NCBI GenBank assembly: GCA_015680685.1 | Contig: MNCI01037971.1 | Span: 69,385-103,933 of the forward strand | Direction of reading: 5' to 3' | Source of the DNA: Gnetum montanum | Taxonomy: Eukaryota; Streptophyta; Gnetopsida; Gnetales; Gnetaceae | DNA: 34,549 nt | Shown: positions 11,620-21,698 of the stretch, in pieces | Numbering within the stretch: the stretch's first letter is position 1 | Layout: the number at the start of each line of letters is the position of its first letter | Position numbers and translations under genes: made by a program | Notes under the pieces: model-generated | Seen by the model: the letters and a program-made list of their open reading frames with translations, nothing else | Databases searched by the model: none | What the model was told of the DNA's origin: nothing

Positions 11620-12545
11620 GATAAGTTATCAAACAAACATACTTGTCTAGGGATCTTTTCTATCCTTCTTCTTGTACATAATTTCCTTAAATATTTGGCA
11701 TAAATTGTTGTATTCTTTACAACATGCTCAAGAATAATATGTAAATATAATTCTTTAAAAATTTTCTCTATATGTGCCTTAGTGAAAAATTATTCTTATA
11801 GACATCTAGGGAATGGTGGCGAATTTATCCTTCTATTTATGGATGATGGAAATGTTGAAGGCTAGTATCCTTTGTTCAATGGTTCTTTACTTCCTTCCTT
11901 TTCCAATAAAAGTGTTTCATGTGACTGATGCTTTACTTATGCCTCTTAAAATTTTTATTTAAATATAACTCCTTAATATGCATAGGTTCAATGGTTTTCC
12001 CACATCTTGTAGGGATTAAATATAATTGCGCTTTGGCTTTCCTTTGATTTGTGGGGTTTGGTTTAGTCTAATAAGGTAAATTGCTTTTATTTAAGTCTTG
12101 AAATCTTCTTCTTTTTTCAGCTACAAATTGCATATTCTCTTCTATGAAAGCCATTAAAACTTAAGTTAAGCAATCCAATTGCTCATTAACCAAATTTTAA
12201 AGTAACCTATAATTATTTTCAGGAATTGATGATGATTATTGGTAAAATGGTCTTGGCTAAAATGGTAAAGAAGATAAATTCCTTATTTGTTGAAAATCTC
12301 TTACTAATTCTTGAATTTCTTCATTACAATAAACCAAGGCTAGAAAAGTTGTGATGTCATGTTGCTTGTTTTCACATAAATTAAAAATTTCCTCCTAAGA
12401 AAAATAAGATTTCTTCTTAATTAATCTTGATAATTCATCAACATTTCTAATTAATTTCTTAGTTTGGTGGGTGCAACCTTATATGATGTCTAGATTTTGC
12501 CAAATTTTGCTTTGATCTAACAAAGAGTCAATAATTCTTCACCCT
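11620..12545 (-). pseudogene. C-terminal part of the Athila-like gag region
   Basis: Sequence resumes on the low-coordinate side of an internal LTR fragment with IDSLLDQSKIWQNLD (about 12540-12490). It continues through NVDELSRLIKK, VNEQLDCLT and FVAEKRRRFQDLN to the protease. Many stops are present. Lysine-rich and Gln/Asn-rich composition fits a gag C-terminus. No intact CCHC zinc knuckle was found, which is common for Athila gag. Confidence 0.55.
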
Positions 12546-12560
12546 TCATTTCTGCCAAAT

Positions 12561-12775
12561 TAACAAGCCAACCAAAATTTTGGGGCTAGATTACTTTCAT
12601 TATAGGAATTTCATCTCATCTATGACTAACGCATGGGTTGTATCTATGAAGAAACAGTTGAAAGTCAAAGAAATCATGTAGATAATAAACAATTTTATTC
12701 AATTCCAATCAAATCTCACACTTATGACTGTTATCCATAAGTTGAAACATAAATTTTCATGCCAAATTTTAATGT
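12561..12775 (-). repeat. LTR fragment lodged inside gag
   Basis: About 215 bp match the terminal part of the element's own LTR (2891-3108 and 14190-14400), in the same orientation. The match starts at the LTR terminus (TAACAAGCC versus TGATGAGCC) and fades near 12775. Gag-coding sequence lies on both sides. It is therefore extra DNA within the internal region, not part of either terminal LTR. Confidence 0.75.
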
Positions 12776-12789
12776 TACATTTAAAATAT

Positions 12790-13841
12790 TTCCCCCAAAG
12801 GTAAAATCTACATTATTTCTACAATATGGTAATAACCCCTCTATAAAGATTTGAATTAATTGTCATGCTAGAAATTCACAGTTAGTATTTTAAAGGCATA
12901 GATCCTTAAACCTATCAAAGGTGTTTTCTTAATCCTCATCTTCTTCCTATGTAAAGCTCATAAGTTGTTTTCTAAAAGCATATAATCTATCATTAGGGAG
13001 GAACCATAGAATAAATGTTTTCATAAATTCATCCCATAAGCCTATTTGGATTTGCAATGTTTTAAGCTAAAAATTAACTTTATCATTTAAAGTATATTTG
13101 AAAGCAATCATTTTTTTCCTATCCTCTTCTTGAGGTAGTAGCATAGCATTTCTTCTTGGTGGAAAAACTAAAGGTCCTTCATGAATCATTGATGTTCTCT
13201 AATTTTAGAAGTCCCCTAAAGTCTATCAATGAAATACCTAACCTAATGGAATATTGAAGCCTATGCTTCCAAAAGAAAGAGGAATTGAACTTTGTAAAAT
13301 TGAAGGGGATATTTTATGCAAAGGAGATTGAATTGTAAGAGAGGTACCCAAGGTTAAAATCATAATGGGAATTCGTATAGAGATAGAGGTAGCTAATGAA
13401 GTGAGAGGGGTTTGAAAATTTAATGTAGTTGTTGGTTGGATAGTCCCTCCCATAGTGGGCATATTACTTAATATTTGGCTGAAGCTTAAATTTTGGGAAC
13501 CTACAACTACAGCTAGAATTTTTTATTTGCATTATAACATTCAAGATATCTAATAGTGGATTAAATGCTACTAAAAATGGACATTGTGTTTCTAGTTCAT
13601 CATGGTTGAAAATTTCAGTTGGATTCCCTTCTTTGTTATTAGTTGAAATTCCTTGTTTTATAGAAGTCTCAAGGGTTTTAGAAGTTAATGGAATATTGAT
13701 AGAAGGTTGTCCTTTAAAACTTGATTTTCTTTGTTCTTCTTGAGGATGCTTAAAATTATTTTTGATACATTTATAGTAACTGGTAATATTTCAAGAAGGT
13801 TGAATTCAAGTTGAATTTTTATGTTGCCTATTAGATGTCAT
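12790..13841 (-). pseudogene. Athila-like gag, N-terminal and capsid-like part
   Basis: A likely start codon is at 13841-13839. After a long, poorly conserved N-terminal part (including an open block 13462-13238 rich in Ser, Thr, Ile and Pro), the retrotransposon gag domain appears at about 13140-12790. Its blocks are DRKKMIAFKYTLNDKV, LWDEFMKTFILWFLPND, RKQLMSFT, NTFDRFKDLC and FIEGLLPYCRNNVDF. These match the WxEFxxKFxP, FxxLxxxCP and FYxGL pattern of plant gypsy capsid. The protein would form the virus-like particle shell. Stops occur at least five times. The domain is cut at about 12780 by the LTR fragment. Confidence 0.75.
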
Positions 13842-14167
13842 TTAATAAGCACACTTTTATTTGGTACATTCATGAGAAATTAATCCTAAAAATTTGCAAA
13901 CTATTTTTATTATTGCAATCCTTTTATAACTCTCTTTATTTTTATGAACTAAAGAAACTAACTCTTAAGACCTTTCTTATTTCGTTTCCTCAATTTTTAT
14001 CTTCTTATTTTCTTTTTGGATGAAAAAAAATTAAAGGAAACCATTTTCAAAACTAAAAAAAAAATGTAAAAGAAATATTGTGTACCTATTTTGAATATTC
14101 CATTCTAAATCTAAAAATAAATCTTGAAAACATACTGAACCCTTAGTGAATATTGGCTTTTTTAGCC
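13842..14167 (-). other. Untranslated leader between primer binding site and gag
   Basis: This stretch of about 325 bp contains no recognisable coding sequence. It has a T/A-rich region, and the plus-strand open frame at 13835-14023 is an AT-bias artefact. A leader of this kind would carry packaging signals, which cannot be read from sequence. Confidence 0.5.
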
Positions 14168-14185
14168 TCCCCGACAATGGCACCA
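14168..14185 (-). promoter_or_regulatory. Primer binding site, tRNA-Asp type
   Basis: The minus strand reads TGGTGCCATTGTCGGGGA, four bases after the LTR end. From memory, the complement of the plant tRNA-Asp 3' end is TGGCGCCGTTGCCGGGGA. The three differences are all C-to-T or G-to-A, at CpG or CHG positions, as expected from decay of methylated cytosines. It would anchor the tRNA that primes minus-strand synthesis. Confidence 0.8.
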
Positions 14186-14189
14186 AACT

Positions 14190-15213
14190 GATGAGCCAGC
14201 CAAAATTCCAAGGCTAGATTACTTTCATTGTAGGAAAGTTACCTTGTCTATGACTGACCCATGAGTCATATCTATGGAGGAATAGTTGAAAGACAAATAA
14301 ATCATCAAGATAGCAAAAAATAAGATTTAAATCCAACCAAATCCCATGCTTATGACTCTTACCCATAAGCTAAATCATAAATTTCCATCCTAAATTCTAA
14401 TCTTAAGTTTAAGAATGGAAATTTAATAATTAAATAAAATTTAAAATCATGAAGTATAAAATATGAATTGTGAATAACACAAAGGAGACATCATCCAATC
14501 TATGATTCTAGCTTACTATTTTCCATTGTAGTAACCTCAATAGTCCACCTATGAACTTCCAATGGTCTGTAGTTGCTACAAGGTTCAACAAATTCCTACA
14601 TGATAATGGTTGAAAGAAAATTAAAAAATTGATTTCAAATTAACATGCATTTTTCTAGATATTAAAATCCCCTTTCTTGGATGAGATGTTCCCCATTTTA
14701 TATTGGAAGAGTTTACATCTTAAATTTGAGAAAAATTTATAAGATAGATACATTAATTTTCATCAAGGAAATCCATATGGATTAATACTATTATAGGGAC
14801 TTATCAATCTGTATCATAATGCCAATGTCTCTAAATTATCAATCCTCATAGAGTTTGTGATATGGATCAATATTTCTTCATTCTATGATGAATTCAAAAT
14901 TTCCTTTGATCCAATGGTATCGATTTGTGTTGTTATTACTATGGAGATCGATAAAATTTGTATTAAAAAAATTCAATTCTAGCAATGTGGATTGATACAT
15001 CTTCCCTTATAATATTTCAAAGTCTACTATGCTAATCGATATGTTATTGATACATATCTATCTCACTCTATCCTATGATAACATAGACTTAACAAAGTTA
15101 TCAGCACATATCCCATACCATCGAAGAATTCAATGTACTTCAATATGATAAAATAATAAAATAAAAAATAAGCTATTTTATGTTTAAAATGAATTAATTT
15201 TGGGGCTTCATTA
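14190..15213 (-). repeat. 5' LTR of the Athila-like element
   Basis: The segment is colinear with 2891-3916. The primer-site end is ...GGCTCATCA on the minus strand. The distal end has decayed to TAATGAAGCCCC compared with TGATGAACCCC in the other copy. The open frame at 15063-15266 crosses the boundary and is not a gene. Confidence 0.85.
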
Positions 15214-15218
15214 ATCCA
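15214..15218. repeat. Right target-site duplication of the Athila-like element
   Basis: ATCCA follows the distal LTR end and matches ATACA (2886-2890) at four of five positions. Confidence 0.45.
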
Positions 15219-17134
15219 CTTGAATACATTTTGTAATGTAGTACTCATACTTGTCATGTTAGTCATTCTAAGTCCTAGTCAGCCCACAATTTTTGTAATA
15301 AACTTTTTCCATCTTGTACAACTCGAGTAGTATGATAAATAATAAAAATTATACAAGATAACTATGGTATCATATCTACTATATTTCATTTACAATAATT
15401 TAGTTGCTATATTACATCTAGTATGTTCTAGGTTGGGATTCTCTATGACAAATATGATGTTAGAATCATAGTAAATCCCTACAAATATGAGTTACATACT
15501 ATATTTATGATACCTTTTAGTCATTCTTCTAGCAAATGTCTTGTAATTTTCTTCCATAGGATTGAGTAAAATTTTCCTTTAAATTCCTATAGCATGGATT
15601 GAATTAATTATGCTTAGTTTTATTCAAGTGCATGATTTACCTAAACATTATTGCATGATGGAAATAAAATTGAGAATTCTTATCTCCATTGCACTTCTTG
15701 GATTACCATTAAGCTTACTTAGAAGTATTTTATTTTACATGTAGTTTACTTTTCTATACTTAATAATATAACATTGATGTGAGTACAACCACTTTGAGCA
15801 TAATATACTAATCCTTAGTAATCCTAGCAGTGAATACTTGGTATGCCTAGAAGTAAACACTTAATAACCCAAAAACACAAATATAAGTTTAGGATATGTA
15901 TGGAAAGTTGGAATGAATAATATACATTTAGAATTTTTAGTCATTAATCATTTAAAGTTAAACATATTAATTACTTCTTCTCTTAATCCTTTTAAAGATA
16001 AAAAATAATAAAATTATGAACACAAATATCTTACACCTCAATCACACTTAGCCATATGAATGAAATTAATACAAGTAATGATTGAGAAGAGAATGAATAA
16101 TAACCTCATGTTTGACTATCTAGGACATAAGTCATTTAGGTAGAAGGGCTCTATGAAATTTGACCAAATCGCTTGTACATACATGTGATTCATATGGTTA
16201 GGTATAGGGAATACTTGCTACTAATCAATGGAAGATCTTGATAAAGGTTGTTTACATTGCTAGAAAATTTTTTGCATATTAGAATGACAAGAAGTGGCAT
16301 TTTGGATTTAATCACCTTGATGAAATGTGGACAATCAAATATTCTTCTAAGATAATTTTTTTCAAAGATAATGGAATGTGGTTTATTTTGTGCTATCACT
16401 TCCTAAATGGGTTGAAACATTACACACACACACACACACAGAAAGAAAGAAATAAAGAAAGAAAGAAAGAACCTTATCCATTGAAATTTCTTATTTACAA
16501 TTATTTGTTAAGCTTTGAGTTAGAATTATGCTCTAAATACATCACTTCTTTCAAGTGGGAAAGGTATGAAGAATCCTTGGATGAGAATCCAAGATTGTTA
16601 CACAACATATAAACACAAAATCATCACATTGGAACACCTGATTATAAAGTTTCCAAGACATTTAACCCAGAGAATTTTCATAACATTAATGGAAGAAAGA
16701 ATAAGAAGCTCCCATCTAACACATTATTTCATAATAAATGCATGATGGTACCATGATCTTAAACTATCACAAGAATCAACTCGTAGAAGAGATTGTGTTT
16801 CTCCTATAATTCACCATAACTAATTGGGCCACATATAAAATTTTTTACATAAACAAGATATCTTCAATTATATTCTCATAGTGCATCACAATATTTCTTA
16901 ATAAAAATTTTTAAGCTCCAAAAAATTTATGTTAGTATTAGAGTTCAACTTCAATAAGAAAGCAACTTACCATTTCTACCTTAAGTAAACAAGATATTGT
17001 AAGTATTCTCATAATTGAATTTTTTTCCAAGAGAAGGACCAAGATTTGCTCACTTATGTTTAGGCATCTCATCTATTACTTGTACTTAATTTTCAAAAGT
17101 ATCTAAATGGATCTTTTGATTAAACTAAAACATT
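15219..17134. other. AT-rich DNA without recognisable genes
   Basis: Both strands were read. No protein family was recognised. Open frames at 16190-16399 and 16325-16612 are opposite-strand overlaps with low-complexity composition, and the second is driven by the microsatellite. Part of it may be the continuation of the older plus-strand gypsy element beyond the Athila insertion, but no motif proves this. Confidence 0.4.
16421..16471. repeat. Compound microsatellite (AC)n-(GAAA)n
   Basis: About ten AC units (16421-16440) are followed directly by about seven GAAA-type units with one AATAAA interruption (16441-16471). Likely polymorphic in length. Confidence 0.9.
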
Positions 17135-17148
17135 AGCTCTAATACCAA
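17135..17148 (-). promoter_or_regulatory. Orphan primer binding site, initiator-tRNA-Met type
   Basis: The minus strand reads TTGGTATTAGAGCT. The plant initiator tRNA-Met complement is usually TGGTATCAGAGC, so there is one C-to-T change. It abuts TGTTACAC, which would be the LTR end, at 17150. Copia and chromovirus elements both use this primer. No coding region of the expected element was found on its downstream (low-coordinate) side. Confidence 0.5.
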
Positions 17149-17149
17149 G

Positions 17150-18550
17150 TGTAACAACACTACTCTAGGAAGCACCTTTTAGTACCACCCTTGAGCCCTA
17201 AAGTCACTAAGTGTGACATCCTATTCTCGAATGTCATGGAAAACATTAAATATACATTATATTAGACATTAGGCATAAGAAGATAACATGCCAACATCAA
17301 ATATATATAACATTCAACATTATGCATATAGAAAATAATAAGAAAAAATGTAGAAGAAAAGAAGAAAAAAATGCCTTATTAATGTGAAATAGCGAATCTA
17401 GGCCATGCTCAAAGGGTTCCTTGGAATTATATTCCCTTAGCATCTATCCTTTAGAGGTTATCCAACACTACCATCATAGTTAGGCCTATAATCAACTAGA
17501 AGGGATAGTTAGTCCTCTTTCTATCTCACTTCAACTACCACTTGTTACTCGCCTTCACTCACTCTATAACTCCATGCTAATACAGCTTCTAATGCCTGCA
17601 TATAAATACCTTAGGTTAAAGCCCCAAAGGTTACCTCAAGAAACATGTTCATTATTACAATATGTCCTTTTAGGTCCTACGTAGAACTTGTCTTTTTAGG
17701 TCTTGTTATGATAATCATAATGTTGTTATGAAGAGAAACCATCTTTGTTATGTAGTAGAATGATTTAGAAATGTGGATATTACACTAAGTATTCTAGATC
17801 ATACTTAAGATAGACTAATATCATTAAGAACTTGTAAGCACATCATGAGTGCACAACACATATGTCATCTATTAATCCATGGGTTAGGGCCATCATCAAG
17901 ATCACTAGATAATTCTATAAGTAATAAGATTGACATAAGAAACATGTATGATATTTACTAAAAGCACTACTAACACATTAGATACATCATTTATTAATAG
18001 AACTAAGACATGTTCTTATAGTACATGTATCTAGCCTTATACCCCTACCTCATAGAGAGGGGATAGTGCTTTAATCAAAGAGGCCAAAGCCTCCCCAACA
18101 AGCCTACATATACTTGTGATATTATTCACAAAGATTCAAGATAATGTAGTTCTATAAGGATAATGCTTAAGATAGCATGAAATTTAGTGGATCTCCATAC
18201 TTCTTCTAGTCCTGTTCTAGAAAGGAAGCAACCTTTGAACCACTAATAAGGCATACTCTCTATCTCTTATCTAAAAATTACTTTTTGACTAATATCAGAA
18301 TGGGTAGAAATATTTTCATCTTTAAAAACACCTCCAAAGAGGCATAATGCTTTACGATATCGAAACTAGAACTAGATCACTATATGTATGCCTATGAATT
18401 TTCATGATATTGTTAAACCTAATGGTATGTCAAATTAACATAGAGATTGAAATTGCACATGCAACTTGCAAATCACAAGGCAATACTTTAACCAATAAAG
18501 TAATGTCTCACTAATAAGATAATACTTTAGATTCAAATCTTTCAAATATT
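17150..18550 (-). repeat. Probable orphan LTR and AT-rich repeat DNA
   Basis: Plus strand TGTAACAAC at 17150 would be the inner edge of an LTR in minus orientation. The far edge cannot be fixed without a second copy. TATAAATA lies at 17601-17608. The part from about 18050 contains repeated variants of AGGCATAATACTTTAA. The minus-oriented copia element inserted at 18551-18555. No protein was recognised. Confidence 0.35.
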
Positions 18551-18555
18551 GAAAC
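18551..18555. repeat. Left target-site duplication (GAAAC) of the copia element
   Basis: GAAAC here is identical to 23454-23458 on the other side of the element. A perfect 5-bp duplication fixes both element boundaries. Confidence 0.9.
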
Positions 18556-18925
18556 TAAAGAGTCTAAAGGGCCCTAGATCTACAAACTAAGCTTAAAGGA
18601 AATAAAAAACTTTTTTAGAACAAGAACACTCTTGTTAAACTTTCTAACTTCTGCATGTCTTCTGTATTGTTTTTTCTATTATGAATGAATATGTGCTGCT
18701 ACAATTATATAGGCCTTGATCGCCCAAGAATAGATTTGGAGAGAAAGTATGAATCTTGAAAATCATGGGAATGATCCTTATCATCATATTTAAGGATCTT
18801 CTTAATATGGGATGTCCTAAATATGGATTGGATAAGAATTACATGAATAGGATCTTATCTTATTTAAAATAGATTAATGGATGAGATCTATCTAATTTTA
18901 TTGTGGAACATCTAGTCATCTAGTC
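18556..18925 (-). repeat. 3' LTR of the copia element, cut by the assembly gap
   Basis: It matches 23076-23453. It begins TAAAGAGTC (TGAAGAGTC in the other copy), contains CTATATAA on the minus strand at 18711-18705, and runs into Ns before its outer TGTGGAAT edge is reached. Just before the gap it departs from the other LTR (TCATCTAGTC instead of TCATCATATTCC). Confidence 0.88.
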
Positions 18926-19200
18926 NNNNNNNNNNNNNNNNNNNNNNNNNNNNNNNNNNNNNNNNNNNNNNNNNNNNNNNNNNNNNNNNNNNNNNNNNNN
19001 NNNNNNNNNNNNNNNNNNNNNNNNNNNNNNNNNNNNNNNNNNNNNNNNNNNNNNNNNNNNNNNNNNNNNNNNNNNNNNNNNNNNNNNNNNNNNNNNNNNN
19101 NNNNNNNNNNNNNNNNNNNNNNNNNNNNNNNNNNNNNNNNNNNNNNNNNNNNNNNNNNNNNNNNNNNNNNNNNNNNNNNNNNNNNNNNNNNNNNNNNNNN
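18926..19200. other. Assembly gap of 275 Ns
   Basis: Unknown bases. By comparison with other copia elements they should hold the end of RNase H, the polypurine tract and the first bases of the 3' LTR. The two open frames running through it are meaningless. The real distance could differ from 275. Confidence 0.99.
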
Positions 19201-19542
19201 GAAATTTTTATATTGATGAAATGTGATCCCAAAATCTATTATAGTTCTCAAGTATCGCAATACCCATTTTGTAGCTTTCGAATGTAATTCATGTCGATCA
19301 TGCATGAACTGAGAAAGGTAGTTTATAGCATATTGGATATCTAGACGAGTATTGGAGAGATACATTAAACTACCAACAAGGGATCTGTATAGTGAAGGGT
19401 TGACAAACGGGGATTTTTCATCCTTGGTAAGTTTTGTGCCAAGGGAAAGTGTTGTGTTTGAAGGATTATAATTAATCATGCCAAACTTCTTGATTAAGGA
19501 TTAGGAAAATTTCATTTGGCATATGGAAATTGATTTTGTTCT
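19201..19542 (-). pseudogene. Copia pol: RT end and RNase H start
   Basis: After KFGMINYNPSNTTL the sequence reads FVNPSLYRSLVGSLMYLSNT and then LDIQYAINYLSQF, HSKATKWVLRYLRT and DFGITFHQ. This is the highly conserved copia block (YRSLVGSLMYL, RPDIxxAVxxLSQF, KRxLRYLxGT). The RPD of the family is RLD here. The catalytic RNase H residues further on lie in the gap. A stop at about 19502 separates it from the upstream RT. Confidence 0.85.
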
Positions 19543-20205
19543 TTAGATAACTTGAAAACCCAAAAAGTATGACATCTTCCCTAAATTATACATTTCGAAT
19601 TCCTTTTTCATGGCATTTAGAAAATTATTTGCTAATGCAATTGTAGATGAAAAATGGATTAAATCATATACATATAAACAAACAAAAATAAAATCATCTC
19701 CAGATACCTTTTTGTATATTGTTGTTTGGGACTGAAGATTAATGAAGCCTTCTTCCATGAAAAATGCATGAATATGTGCATACCATGCACATGGAGCTTG
19801 CTTGAGCCCGTATAATGCTTTATGGAGCTTGTAAACATGATTTTGTTTTCCTTCATCAATGAAGCCCAGTGGTTGTTCCACATAAAATTCTTCATTAATA
19901 ACACCATTGAGAAATGCAAAAGCCACATCCAGTTGATAAACCACATATCCAACTTGTGTAGCAATGGCAAGAAAGATTCTCATGGATTCCATCTATGAAA
20001 CAGGAGCAAAGTTATCATCAAAGTCTCTATCTTGTTGTTGGAGATAGCCTTTGGCAACTAGGCGAGCTTTGAATTTTTCTATTTCATCATATTGATTTCT
20101 CTTAAGTTTAAATATCCATTTTAAACCGATAACAGACTTACCAGACGGATGAGAAACTAGGCTCCAAGTGTTGTTTTTATTAATTTGATGTAGCTCATTC
20201 TCCAT
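19543..20205 (-). pseudogene. Copia reverse transcriptase
   Basis: The minus strand reads ENELHQINKNNTWSLVSHP, then GLKWIFKLKRNQYDEIEKFK, ARLVAKGYLQQQ and FDDNFAPVS. After one in-frame stop (about 19995) it continues LDVAFAFLNGVINEEFYVEQ, LHKALYGLKQAP and FVCLYVYDLIHFSS. The first catalytic Asp (QLDVAFAFLNG) is kept. The YVDD motif reads YVYD at about 19670, so one metal-binding Asp has become Tyr. Apart from that and the single stop, about 220 codons are open, the cleanest RT in the window. The enzyme would copy element RNA into DNA. With YVYD it should be catalytically dead. Confidence 0.9.
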
Positions 20206-20209
20206 GGCA

Positions 20210-20764
20210 TCAATCTAATGGTTATCTTGTGTAGCTTCGATGACTATGGATGGTTCCATTAAACCATCATCACTCCCCCCCGATTGGTGTAAGTAGCACA
20301 AAAAATTCATCATCCATCATAGTGAAAAGAGCATTTTCAAGAAAGTACACATCCTGGGTTGGTGAAGCAGTGTCTCCATGAAAGTGACTCCTTGTCATGT
20401 GTTGTGTAAAATTTGTATCCAGCATGTTCGAGGATGGATGATATTGAGCTAGCCAAGAGGTCACTGGAAACTATTGGGAGGTGGACATTGTTAAGGTAGA
20501 AGGTGTTGTAGATGAAATGATTTGAGAAGGCATTGATGTAGAGGTATGCCTTGAGGAGGAAATGAAATTTGAGGATGGTGTTGCACTAAATGACCATGCC
20601 AAGGTTCTGTATGTTATGGTAATCGTTGGTTTATTGCTACCATAGATCCATGTCCCGAATTGGTAGCAGCAAGCATGTTTTTGACAGTAGTAGCAGGCAC
20701 ATTTTTGGCAGCAAAAACAAGCACATTTTTGGCAATAGCAAAAAGTGAGGAAAAACAACACCAT
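20210..20764 (-). pseudogene. Copia integrase to RT linker with a 24-bp tandem repeat
   Basis: This poorly conserved part of the polyprotein is rich in Ser, Thr and Pro (SSNFISSSRHTST, TTPSTLTMSTSQ), as usual between copia integrase and RT. It holds three tandem 24-bp units at 20668-20739. A further open block (20464-20270) contains ENALFTMMDDEF. The frame shifts at least twice. Confidence 0.65.
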
Positions 20765-20984
20765 GGATGGCCATGATGCTATAATGTTGAAATGTTTCTT
20801 CCATGAAATTTACATCATGTGAATCAACCACATTTTTATTTGCAACATCATGACACTTGTATGCTTTAGAATTTGCACAATATCCCACAAAAATACATGG
20901 ATGTCCCTGTTGATCCAGCTTTTGTCTTTTTTGTATTGGAATTTGAATGTAGCATGGTGAACCACAAATTTTCAAATGAGACAT
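20637..20984 (-). pseudogene. Copia integrase C-terminal region
   Basis: MSHLKICGSPCYIQIP, then RQKLDQQGHPCIFVGYC and SKAYKCHDVANKNVVDSHDV. This is the conserved block following the copia core (LKxFGCxAYVxxP, KLDxKxxxCxFxGY, YRxxxxxxxKxxxSRDVxF). It is open for 115 codons and ends in the repeat-encoded LPKMCLFL-type segment. Confidence 0.85.
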
Positions 20985-21690
20985 ATTGGGTTAATATCCA
21001 TTCCATAATTCATATGGATTTTTATTTTGAATAGATCTTGATGGCGCCCTATTTAAAATATATATAATGTTGCACAAGCTTCTGCCCAAAATTTATTCTC
21101 CAAACCTGACATTTGAAGTAGACACCTTGCCATTTCAACCATAGTTCTATTCTTTCTCTCAGCAATACCATTTTGTTGAGCTGTGAATGATGTGGTTGTT
21201 TGATGACTAATCCCACTTTTCTTGCAAACTTCATCAAATTCAACGAATAAAAATTCACCACCACGATCTGTCTAAATTTTCTTAATTAAACCGCCACTTT
21301 GATTTTCTACTTCCACCTTGAATTCTTTAAAAAATCTCAATGTTTGACCTATTAATTTCATAAAAATACCCCCAAGAAAATCTTGAAAAATCATCCACTA
21401 TGATTAACATATATTAGTTTTTACTTAGGCTCAATGTTTGCATGGGACCACATAAATCCATATGAACTAGATCTAATTTTTCTTGAGATCTATGTTCTTT
21501 TCTAGGAAACGGTAACCTTGTAATTTTTCCTAGTTGAAATATGCCAGAATCATGATTATCTAGCAAAGAAAATTTTGGCATACATCTTACAGTTTCTTCT
21601 TTTTGCATGTGGTCCATTGAGCCAAAGTTGACATGTCCTAACTAAGCATGCCATAACCATGTTATGTCCTTAGTGATAGTGAGACAATGA
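20985..21690 (-). pseudogene. Copia integrase: zinc region and catalytic core
   Basis: The zinc region is degenerate: LGHVNFGSM is kept, but the later CxxC reads SGIF before QLGKITRLPFPRK. The core starts at VHMDLCGPM (first Asp, about 21475). TDRGGEF holds the second Asp (about 21258), and IAERKNRTMVEMAR holds the Glu, exactly 35 residues later. The stretch 21260-21070 is continuously open and includes HQTTTSFTAQQNG and FWAEACATLYIF. Stops interrupt between 21414 and 21270. This is a standard copia integrase with its catalytic triad intact but its zinc ligands lost. Confidence 0.85.
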
Positions 21691-21698
21691 ACATCCTT

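Larger units (their letters stand above)
2891..15213 (-). mobile_element. Complete, inactive Athila-like Ty3/gypsy LTR retrotransposon (about 12.3 kb)
   Basis: Read on the minus strand, the order is 5' LTR (15213-14190), tRNA-Asp-type primer binding site (14185-14168), gag, protease, RT, RNase H, integrase, a long 3' region with another decayed ORF, polypurine tract (3930-3917) and 3' LTR (3916-2891). Both LTRs begin at TG(A/T)TGAA or its mutated form and end ...CATCA. The long 3' region after integrase, the tRNA-Asp-type primer site and the integrase sequence (NDxKVVVAFL, LRLAHQLNFDEE, DKNILKNHF) fit the Athila lineage as I know it. All coding regions carry stops or frameshifts, so the copy cannot transpose autonomously. 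The LTRs differ at a sizeable fraction of positions by eye, which suggests an old insertion. Assignment to Athila rather than another Tat-type lineage needs a phylogeny. Confidence 0.85.

Noticed and set aside
2891-15213. Endogenous pararetrovirus (caulimovirus) instead of a retrotransposon
   Set aside because: Two LTRs, a tRNA-Asp-type primer site, a polypurine tract, an integrase with DD35E and a target duplication show an LTR retrotransposon. No movement protein was seen.
16325-16612. 95-codon plus-strand frame
   Set aside because: Its middle is the translated microsatellite (THTHTQKERNKERKKE), with no domain on either side.
19659-19970. 103-codon minus-strand frame overlapping the copia RT
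   Set aside because: It is an alternative frame of the RT; the neighbouring frame gives all the RT motifs.
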